Source of the DNA: an uncultured Archangium sp.
GTDB lineage: Bacteria; Myxococcota; Myxococcia; Myxococcales; Myxococcaceae
Direction: 5' to 3'
Length of the DNA: 5,617 nt
Assembly: GCA_946479335.1 (NCBI GenBank)
Contig: CAMLFP010000368.1
Location: forward strand, 1-5,617
A program made the translations under genes and the position numbers. The notes beneath the pieces were generated by a model, which did no database searches, was not told where the DNA came from, and saw nothing but the letters and a program-made list of their open reading frames with translations. The number at the start of each line of letters is the position of its first letter. Positions within the stretch are counted from its first letter, which is position 1. Positions 1-4,175 of this stretch are shown piece after piece.

Positions 1-28
1 GGCGTTCGAGCTTCATGGCCTCATTCAT
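1..28 (-). CDS. Possible 5' end of a divergent gene leaving the window
   Basis: On the minus strand an ATG at 28 opens a frame (Met-Asn-Glu-Ala-Met-Lys-Leu-Glu-Arg) that stays open to the window edge; a second in-frame ATG lies at 16. Only nine codons are visible, so the product cannot be named. The case for it is mainly context: LysR-type regulators are very often transcribed divergently from the gene they control, and the gap between this ATG and the LysR start (55 bases) would suit a shared regulatory region. No convincing Shine-Dalgarno sequence precedes the ATG at 28. The frame could equally be chance. Confidence 0.25.
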
Positions 29-45
29 GCCGGGCGCCGGCCTGA

Positions 46-75
46 TTGACGAGCCTGTCAGCACGCACAGAGAAT
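46..75 (+). promoter_or_regulatory. Candidate promoter of the LysR gene
   Basis: TTGACG at 46-51 matches the sigma-70 -35 consensus at five of six positions. GAGAAT at 70-75 matches the -10 consensus at four of six, with an 18-base spacer. This would place the transcript start at about 81-83, directly before the ATG at 84, so the message could be leaderless or nearly so. Myxobacterial promoters often diverge from the E. coli consensus, so the assignment is tentative. Confidence 0.35.
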
Positions 76-92
76 GTGCGTTCATGCACATT
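63..92. repeat. Two overlapping inverted repeats over the LysR start, possible autoregulatory operator
   Basis: ACGCAC (63-68) and GTGCGT (76-81) form a perfect 6-base inverted repeat with a 7-base spacer. AATGTGC (73-79) and GCACATT (86-92) form a perfect 7-base inverted repeat with a 6-base spacer. The two share the middle GTGC block. The second spans the candidate -10 element and the ATG at 84. LysR-type proteins bind interrupted dyads of the T-N11-A kind and usually repress their own gene. That this is the binding site is inference. Confidence 0.4.
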
Positions 93-896
93 GACTGGAG
101 CGGGTTGCAGACCGTCGAGGCGCTCGTGCGGCTGGGGGGCGTGCAGGCCGCCGCCGCGGAGCTGGGCTTGCGACACACCTCGATCTCCCGGCGGGTGGCC
201 GCGCTCGAAGCGTCGCTCGGCGTGCCCCTCTTCACGCGGGGCGCGCGCCTGAAGGCGACGCCGATGGCCCGGGCGCTGGCGCAGCGCGCGGGGGCGATGC
301 GGCCCTTCGCGGGCGAGGTCGAGGCGTTGATCGCACAGACCCGGCGCTTCGCCGAGCAACGCCTGGTGGTGACCACCAGCGACGTGCTGGCGCCGCTGCT
401 CTTCCGCGCGTTGGCGAAGGCGCGCCTCCCGAAGGTCGAGGTGCGCGTCTCCGACGCGGTCGCGGAGCTGGTGCCGGGCTCCGTCGACGTCGCGCTGCGG
501 CCGGTTCACGAGCCGCGCGCCGGGCTCCGGGGCCGCCGGCTGGGGCGCTTGCGGCTGGGCGTCTTCCGCGCGGCAGGGGGCGACGACGCGTGGGTGCTGC
601 CCTCCGCGAGCCTCCGGGAGAAGCGCTCGATGCGCTGGTGGCGGGCGGTGCCGGCTGACGCGGCGGCGCGCGTGTCGTGCGATTCGCTGTTGGCGATGCG
701 TGACGCGTGCGCGGCGGGGCTGGGGCGCGCGGTGTTGCCGGTGTTCCTCGCGACGCCGGCGTTGCGGCTCGAGCGCGCGCTCGACGACACCACGCCGGTG
801 TGGCTCCTCGCGGCGCCGGCCCGGAGCGACGCCGCGCGCGCGTTGCGTGACGGCCTCGCAGTCGCCCTGCGTGCGCTCGACGACGTCTGGGCGTGA
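84..896 (+). CDS. LysR-family transcriptional regulator
   Basis: A DNA-binding transcription factor of 270 residues, probably acting as a cytoplasmic tetramer that responds to a small ligand. The N-terminal winged helix-turn-helix is clear: residues 4-60 carry the LysR pattern, with the helix-turn-helix at about 18-41 (GGVQAAAAELGLRHTSISRR) followed by ALEASLGVPLFTRG. The rest is a compact periplasmic-binding-protein-like effector domain (about 92-262), with DVALRP at 135-140 and GLGRAVLP at 212-219, both typical family positions. It is about 30 residues shorter than most LysR proteins. The ATG at 84 is chosen because family members begin a few residues before the first helix (MHIDWSGLQ); the in-frame ATG at 15 would add 23 residues without domain character. 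It ends 18 bases from the convergent gene's stop. The target is unknown; a divergent gene to the left is the first candidate. Confidence 0.9.
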   Translation: MHIDWSGLQTVEALVRLGGVQAAAAELGLRHTSISRRVAALEASLGVPLFTRGARLKATPMARALAQRAGAMRPFAGEVEALIAQTRRFAEQRLVVTTSDVLAPLLFRALAKARLPKVEVRVSDAVAELVPGSVDVALRPVHEPRAGLRGRRLGRLRLGVFRAAGGDDAWVLPSASLREKRSMRWWRAVPADAAARVSCDSLLAMRDACAAGLGRAVLPVFLATPALRLERALDDTTPVWLLAAPARSDAARALRDGLAVALRALDDVWA

Positions 897-907
897 GGTG
901 CGTGAGG
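891..907. repeat. Short tandem direct repeat at the end of the LysR gene
   Basis: GCGTGAGG occurs at 891-898 and again at 900-907, a 9-base period. The first copy contains the LysR stop codon (TGA 894-896). A second TGA at 903-905 is in the same frame nine bases on, giving a back-up stop. It lies in the 18-base gap between the convergent genes. No stem with a T-tract is visible here, so no terminator is called. Confidence 0.5.
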
Positions 908-914
908 CGCGGGT

Positions 915-1697
915 TCAGATCACCGTCAGCTTTGCGTCGAGGCCGCGCGCGCGCAGCTCCTCGCGGATGCGCGACACCGCCTCGGCGCCCGGTTTGCCGT
1001 AGAGCTTCACCGAGAGCGCCTTCGGGCCGAGTCGCTCCAGCTCCACGCGGGCGCCCAGCGAGTTGTTGAGGGTGAGCGACAAGCCCGGCCGGTTGGAGCG
1101 CACGAAGTGCTCGATCTTCTCGATGAGCGCGGTGGCCTGCGCGGCCCGGGTCTCGGGTGGCGCGTCGGTCTTCGCCGGAGCCCCGGTCTGCATCGGCTCG
1201 AGCTTCATCGCGGGCGCCAGGGGCGGAGGCGGCGCCTCCTTCGAGAACTCGCGGTTGAGCGCGTCAGCCAGCTTCGCGGTCTGCTGCTCGTCGAGCTGCT
1301 CACCGCGCTCGGTGCGCGCGTGGGTCATCGAGGTCGCCGCGTGCGCGTGATCGCTGCGCACCACGTCGAGGCGCTGGGCTTCCCCGTCGACCTGACGCCG
1401 CGCGCGCGCGAGCTGCTGCGTGGCAGGAGCGATCGCCGCGTGGGTGGCCGCTGCGGTCGCGCTGGCCACTGGCGCGCGCGGTGCGACGGCGCCGTTCGCT
1501 GCCGCGCTCTTCACCGTCGGTGCGGGCGGCTTCGCGGGTGCGGTCGACTTCGGCGGGGTGTGCCCGGCCGGCAGCGGCTTCGCGGGCGTCTTCGGCGCGG
1601 CGACGTGCGCCGTCGGCTTCGACGTGCGGAGGACCTCACCGAACGGCTGCTTCGGGGGCTCGGGCGGGCGGAGTTCGTCTGCGCGTTCGACTTTCAT
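915..1697 (-). CDS. Pro/Ala-rich protein with a FliK/SctP-like C-terminal domain (tentative)
   Basis: A 260-residue protein without a signal peptide or membrane segment. Residues 1-25 hold a short conserved-looking start (PPKQPFGEVLR). Residues about 26-95 are a low-complexity linker rich in Pro, Ala, Lys and Thr; 96-155 is charged and probably helical; 155-182 is again Pro-rich. Residues about 188-260 form a compact domain: helix, beta segment GLSLTLNNSLGARVELERLG, ALSVKLYG, a second helix SRIREELRARGL, and a last strand. This order (hydrophobic strand, LG, Val-rich strand, helix with LR..L...GL) recalls the C-terminal domain of FliK hook-length and SctP needle-length proteins, which also have long Pro/Ala-rich linkers. 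That link is pattern-based inference. The ATG at 1697 is preferred; a TTG at 1709 is also in frame. It probably follows the secreted-protein gene as the second gene of a leftward pair (88-base gap). Coding is supported by strong frame bias and conserved-looking ends. Confidence 0.78.
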   Translation of the reverse strand: MKVERADELRPPEPPKQPFGEVLRTSKPTAHVAAPKTPAKPLPAGHTPPKSTAPAKPPAPTVKSAAANGAVAPRAPVASATAAATHAAIAPATQQLARARRQVDGEAQRLDVVRSDHAHAATSMTHARTERGEQLDEQQTAKLADALNREFSKEAPPPPLAPAMKLEPMQTGAPAKTDAPPETRAAQATALIEKIEHFVRSNRPGLSLTLNNSLGARVELERLGPKALSVKLYGKPGAEAVSRIREELRARGLDAKLTVI

Positions 1698-1744
1698 CCC
1701 CCCGCGCAAAGCATCGGCCGTGCCGGGTGTTTGCCCAGGTATTC

Positions 1745-1764
1745 CGGAGGCTTGGCCACCTCCG
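1745..1764. repeat. Inverted repeat (short hairpin) between the two leftward genes
   Basis: CGGAGG (1745-1750) and CCTCCG (1759-1764) form a perfect 6-base stem with an 8-base loop that itself contains the palindrome TGGCCA. It sits in the 88-base gap between the stop at 1786 and the start at 1697. No T-rich stretch follows on the minus strand, so it is not a classical intrinsic terminator. It could attenuate transcription or protect an mRNA end, or be chance in GC-rich DNA. Confidence 0.4.
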
Positions 1765-1785
1765 ACGTCTCACGCCGGCGACGCT

Positions 1786-2826
1786 TCAGTGCGCGAAGCC
1801 GCCGGTCTGCTGGGCGATGCCGGTGAGCTCGTTGATGGCCACCGGGCACATCGCGACGTCTTGCGGGCTGCCGAGCACCACGCCCTGGCTCCAGTCGATG
1901 TCGTTGAAGATGAGCCCGTCGCGGATCTCGAACTCCTTCATGTTCTTGGTCATCTCCCAGAAGCGGCCCTTCACCATCACCCGCTGGCCGCGGAAGAACT
2001 TCTCGATGTCGGCGTACTGCTTCGACTGGAGCCGCACGTAGACCACCATCGGCTCGAACTTCACCGGCGCCTTCGCGGTGAGGTCGATCTTGTCGCGGCG
2101 CGGATCGGGCGGGTACCAGTGGAGGATGGCGATCAGCTCCTCGGCCTCGGCGTCGCGGTAGCGCTTCTTCTTCTTGCCGCGCGGCTGGTTGATGCCGATC
2201 TCCACGAGCTGCATGCCGGTCCACGTGACGTCGCGGTCGAGGTACGTGTCGCGGAAGTCGGCCACCGTGTCGCGCGTGACGGCCGAGGTCGAGGCCATGG
2301 TCTCGATGACGTAGCGCTGCTTGAGCAGCGGCAGCGAGAAGTACGCGGAGTCGATCGGCGAGATGCCTTCGTTGAGCATCTTCAGCTTGGGGATATCGAT
2401 GATCTTCGCGACCTTGTTGAGCGCGATCGCCAGCGTGAGCCAGTCATCGGGCAGGCGCTTCTCGATCATCATGCGCCGGTACATCGACACCAGGAACGCC
2501 ATCGCGGGGAAGCTCGGCGGTGAGAGCTGCGTCTGCACCGCGTTCTGCAGCACCGGGTCGAGGATGAAGTTGTCGTCGCGCTTGTGGATGAGCGGGCCGA
2601 TCTCCGCCAGCGCGAGGAACAGCCCGCTGTAGAGCTGCACGCAGCCGGGGTCCTTCATCAGCTCCTCCGGCGCGCCCATCGCCTTCGCGAAGCGGGTGCG
2701 CGAGAAGCGGCGGTCCATCGTCTCCTCGCGGAAGTTGGGCGGCTTGCCGTCGCCGAAGATCTCCTCCTTCTGCGCGAGCGCGGGGAGCGAGAGGGCCACA
2801 ATCAAGAGAGCAGTGACGCGGAGCAT
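1786..2826 (-). CDS. Secreted protein of unknown function with a likely C-terminal OB-fold
   Basis: A 346-residue protein I cannot assign to a named family. Residues 1-18 look like a Sec signal peptide: Arg3, a hydrophobic core (TALLIVALSLP) and an ALA cleavage site before Gln19, so it should act in the periplasm or outside; no lipobox Cys is present. Residues about 35-185 appear mainly helical (DRRFSRTRFAKAMG, SGLFLALAEIGPLIHKR, FPAMAFLVSMYRRMM). Residues about 190-315 alternate strands in an OB-fold-like pattern, notably YLDRDVTWTGMQLVEIG (195-211) and RGQRVMVKGRFWEM...FEIRDGLIF (279-307). A Lys/Arg run (GKKKKRYRD) lies at 218-225. Cys62 and Cys327 are the only cysteines and could form a disulfide after export. 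The ATG at 2826 is chosen because it places the signal peptide at the N-terminus; a GTG at 2847 would add seven residues, and the ATG at 2934 would run into the divergent GNAT gene. No good ribosome binding site is visible for any start. It leads a leftward pair with the FliK-like gene. Confidence 0.85.
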   Translation of the reverse strand: MLRVTALLIVALSLPALAQKEEIFGDGKPPNFREETMDRRFSRTRFAKAMGAPEELMKDPGCVQLYSGLFLALAEIGPLIHKRDDNFILDPVLQNAVQTQLSPPSFPAMAFLVSMYRRMMIEKRLPDDWLTLAIALNKVAKIIDIPKLKMLNEGISPIDSAYFSLPLLKQRYVIETMASTSAVTRDTVADFRDTYLDRDVTWTGMQLVEIGINQPRGKKKKRYRDAEAEELIAILHWYPPDPRRDKIDLTAKAPVKFEPMVVYVRLQSKQYADIEKFFRGQRVMVKGRFWEMTKNMKEFEIRDGLIFNDIDWSQGVVLGSPQDVAMCPVAINELTGIAQQTGGFAH

Positions 2827-2847
2827 GACGGGGCGAAAGGGTAGCAC

Positions 2848-2898
2848 TTGCAGCCCGAGACGTTGGCCTCGCGCGGCGTATTCCCTGTGACGCTGCAA
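2848..2898. repeat. Widely spaced inverted repeat in the divergent intergenic region
   Basis: TTGCAGC (2848-2854) and GCTGCAA (2892-2898) are perfect inverted copies separated by 37 bases, one near each divergent gene (secreted protein leftward, GNAT rightward). The 92-base region otherwise shows no convincing sigma-70 promoter in either direction. Separated arms like these could be two half-sites for a shared regulator, but 7-base arms at this distance may be coincidence. Confidence 0.25.
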
Positions 2899-2905
2899 TT
2901 CTGTA

Positions 2906-2910
2906 GAGGG
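2906..2910 (+). promoter_or_regulatory. Ribosome binding site of the GNAT gene
   Basis: GAGGG lies 8 bases before the ATG at 2919 and matches the anti-Shine-Dalgarno sequence. It supports this start over any later in-frame Met. Confidence 0.7.
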
Positions 2911-2918
2911 CGTCCACG

Positions 2919-3389
2919 ATGTCTGCCGAGACAACTACTGAAACCACCATCAAGCCCGTCAGCAGCGAGGGTGATTTGTTCTCGGCGCTCGCCATCCGCG
3001 AGATCGTCTTCATCGAAGAGCAGAGCGTGCCCGAATCACTCGAGCGCGACGCCGATGACGCGCAGGCCTTTCACGTGCTGGCGATGGAGAAGGGCCACGC
3101 CATCGGCACCGGCCGCCTGGTCACCATGGACAAGCCGCCCGAGGGCGAGGCGGGCACCTGGGGCCGCGTCGGTCGCATGGCCGTGCTGCAGGCGCACCGC
3201 AAGGGTGGCATCGGCTCCCGCCTGCTGGGGGCGCTCGAGGCCGAGGCGAAGCGGCGCGGCTTCACCGGCATCCTCCTCCACGCGCAGGTGTCGGCGATGG
3301 AGTTCTACAAGCGCCACGGCTACATCGCCCACGGCGCCATCTTCGAGGAGGCGGGCATGCCGCACCTCGAGATGAAGAAGAAGCTCTGA
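2919..3389 (+). CDS. GNAT-family N-acetyltransferase, YjcF-like
   Basis: A 156-residue cytoplasmic acetyltransferase expected to move an acetyl group from acetyl-CoA to an amine; the acceptor is unknown. The YjcF-type signature is complete: IREIVFIEEQSVPESLERDADD (residues 26-47), AIGTGRLVTM (61-70), RVGRMAVL (83-90), the acetyl-CoA pyrophosphate loop QAHRKGGIGSRLL (91-103; Q-x-x-R-x-G-G-I-G), LLHAQVSAMEFYKRHGY (119-135) and the terminal FEEAGMPHLEM (142-152). Length fits single-domain family members. The first ~10 residues (Thr/Glu-rich) look like a loose tail. The start is supported by GAGGG 8 bases upstream. It is divergent from the secreted-protein gene (92-base gap between ATGs) and its stop lies only 3 bases from the TetR stop, so it is transcribed alone in this window. 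Nothing ties it functionally to its neighbours. Confidence 0.93.
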   Translation: MSAETTTETTIKPVSSEGDLFSALAIREIVFIEEQSVPESLERDADDAQAFHVLAMEKGHAIGTGRLVTMDKPPEGEAGTWGRVGRMAVLQAHRKGGIGSRLLGALEAEAKRRGFTGILLHAQVSAMEFYKRHGYIAHGAIFEEAGMPHLEMKKKL

Positions 3390-3394
3390 GCTTC
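3380..3394. repeat. 15-base palindrome spanning two convergent stop codons
   Basis: GAAGCTC (3380-3386), central T, and GAGCTTC (3388-3394) form a perfect palindrome that contains the GNAT stop (TGA 3387-3389) and most of the TetR stop (minus-strand TGA 3395-3393). As RNA it could fold with about five base pairs and a five-base loop from either strand. There is no T-tract on either side, so a bidirectional terminator is possible but not demonstrated. Confidence 0.45.
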
Positions 3395-4073
3395 AGCGCT
3401 TTCGCGGGTTGTGCAGCACGCCCTCGATGAGCGAGTCGAGCGCCCAGTTGAAGCGTTGCTCCCCGTCACCGCTGAGGAGCTCGTCGCGCGCGGCGTGAAC
3501 GCGCGGCAGGTGCGCTGAGGAGGCCGCCCGGAGCGCGTGCGCGATGGGCCCCTGGTGCACCGGCGCGCGCTCCCACCCCTGCTCGGCGCTGATGGCGGTG
3601 ACGTAGAGCAGCAGCAGGTCGACCGCCCAGGCGGCGGTGCGCGCGTCGATGCCGCCGGCCTCCAGCGTCTCCAGCAGCGCCTCGATCAGTCGTAACGAGT
3701 TCGGCCCCGCCGCGATGGTGCTCAACGCGAGCTGCGCGAGCCCCGGCGTCTTCATCAACACCCGCGCGTACGCCTCGAGGATGCGCTTGAGCTGGGGTCG
3801 CCACTTGCGCTCGCGCGTGATGACCACCCCCGCCAGCGCTTCGTCGAGCACCAACGCCCGCAGCGAGTCGAGCCCATCGACGTACGCGTAGAGCGACGCG
3901 GCGCCGGTCTCGAGGGCCTGCGCGACGCGGCGCAGGCTCATCCCCTCCAGGCCCTCTTTCGACAGCAGCTTCAGGGCCTCCGCCACGATGCGCTCCCGGC
4001 TCAACGGCGCCTTCACCTTGCCGCCACGGCGGCTCTTCACCTCTCGCCCCTCGAAGGGGTTGGTCTCGCGCAT
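3393..4073 (-). CDS. TetR/AcrR-family transcriptional repressor
   Basis: A 226-residue dimeric repressor predicted to bind the divergent intergenic region and release DNA on binding a small molecule. Residues 24-71 are the N-terminal DNA-binding domain: LSRERIVAEALKLLSKEGLEG then the helix-turn-helix MSLRRVAQALETGAASLYAYV with the recognition helix around 57-64, followed by DGLDSLRALVLDEAL. The ASLYAYV form and the C-terminal layout (about 85-220, helical, ending FNWALDSLIEGVL) are like TetR proteins of the tetracycline-repressor C-domain type (PF02909-like), rather than QacR or AcrR types. The N-terminal ~22 residues are a basic tail (EGREVKSRRGGKVK) that may add DNA contacts. A ribosome binding site (AGGAAAGAG, minus strand 4089-4081) precedes the ATG. 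It is divergent from the monooxygenase, and the operator next to its ribosome binding site suggests autorepression. Confidence 0.93.
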   Translation of the reverse strand: MRETNPFEGREVKSRRGGKVKAPLSRERIVAEALKLLSKEGLEGMSLRRVAQALETGAASLYAYVDGLDSLRALVLDEALAGVVITRERKWRPQLKRILEAYARVLMKTPGLAQLALSTIAAGPNSLRLIEALLETLEAGGIDARTAAWAVDLLLLYVTAISAEQGWERAPVHQGPIAHALRAASSAHLPRVHAARDELLSGDGEQRFNWALDSLIEGVLHNPRKR

Positions 4074-4080
4074 GCCGTGA

Positions 4081-4089
4081 CTCTTTCCT
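4081..4089 (-). promoter_or_regulatory. Ribosome binding site of the TetR gene
   Basis: AGGAAAGAG on the minus strand ends 7 bases before the ATG at 4073. It overlaps the outermost base or two of the adjacent operator (4088-4108), so bound repressor would cover the end of this element in DNA. Confidence 0.6.
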
Positions 4090-4108
4090 GACGAACACAG
4101 TTCTTCAA
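4088..4108. promoter_or_regulatory. Operator O1, repressor-gene side
   Basis: Left arm CTGACGAACA (4088-4097), centre C4098, right arm AGTTCTTCAA (4099-4108). Seven of ten arm positions pair symmetrically, with core GAAC-ACA-GTTC. The nine bases TGACGAACA are identical to the left arm of O2, with the centre exactly 32 bases away. Its position just upstream of the TetR ribosome binding site suits autorepression. Binding by the TetR protein is inferred. Confidence 0.65.
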
Positions 4109-4119
4109 GATTGCCGGTG

Positions 4120-4140
4120 TTGACGAACAGTGTTCGTGAA
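4120..4140. promoter_or_regulatory. Operator O2, monooxygenase side
   Basis: Left arm TTGACGAACA (4120-4129), centre G4130, right arm TGTTCGTGAA (4131-4140). Nine of ten arm positions are symmetric, including an unbroken 15-base palindrome from 4123 to 4137. It covers the -35 hexamer and most of the promoter spacer of the monooxygenase gene, so a bound repressor would exclude RNA polymerase. The size and symmetry are typical of TetR-family operators. Confidence 0.75.
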
Positions 4141-4147
4141 ATATGGT
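4120..4147 (+). promoter_or_regulatory. Promoter of the monooxygenase gene
   Basis: TTGACG (4120-4125) matches the -35 consensus at five of six positions. After 16 bases, TATGGT (4142-4147) matches the -10 consensus at four of six. The expected transcript start, about 4153-4155, leaves a short leader of some 20 bases with a strong ribosome binding site. The in-frame ATG at 4143 lies inside this -10 element and so cannot be the start from this promoter. Confidence 0.55.
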
Positions 4148-4157
4148 GTTCTTGAAC
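4147..4157. promoter_or_regulatory. Third operator-like half-site (O3)
   Basis: TGTTCTTGAA (4147-4156) differs from the O2 right arm by one base and lies 16 bases downstream of it. The overlapping GTTC-TT-GAAC (4148-4157) is a perfect short palindrome. There is no matching left arm at operator spacing, so this is a half-site at best. It covers the expected transcription start. Confidence 0.4.
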
Positions 4158-4163
4158 TCACAC

Positions 4164-4170
4164 AAGGGAG
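4164..4170 (+). promoter_or_regulatory. Ribosome binding site of the monooxygenase gene
   Basis: AAGGGAG lies 5 bases before the ATG at 4176. It decides the start in favour of this ATG over the in-frame ATG at 4143, which has no such site. Confidence 0.8.
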
Positions 4171-4175
4171 CAGAC

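Noticed and set aside
943..1412. Runs of alternating CG (around 943-955 and 1397-1412) as possible Z-DNA or simple repeats
   Set aside because: They encode Arg/Ala codons in a GC-rich gene and are no longer than expected from codon preference.
1694..1714. Six-codon minus-strand frame (ATG at 1714) whose TGA overlaps the FliK-like ATG at 1697
   Set aside because: The overlap has the look of translational coupling, but there is no ribosome binding site before it, and it is just the end of an open shadow frame.
1107..1826. Plus-strand open frame of 239 codons opposite the FliK-like gene
   Set aside because: The product is extremely Arg/Gly-rich without motif order and no ribosome binding site precedes it; it is a GC-driven shadow.
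1420..2523. Long plus-strand open frame (367 codons) across both leftward genes
   Set aside because: It lies opposite two genes with clear features (signal peptide, FliK-like end). Its translation is a His/Leu/Val/Asp-biased string with no domain order, as expected from the antisense of high-GC coding DNA.
2827..2934. N-terminal extension of the secreted protein to an ATG at 2934
   Set aside because: It would bury the signal peptide 36 residues in and overlap the GNAT start codon region; the shorter form is more sensible.
4143..4175. Upstream in-frame ATG of the monooxygenase at 4143
   Set aside because: It sits within the -10 element and has no ribosome binding site, whereas the ATG at 4176 has AAGGGAG at ideal spacing and fits family N-termini.
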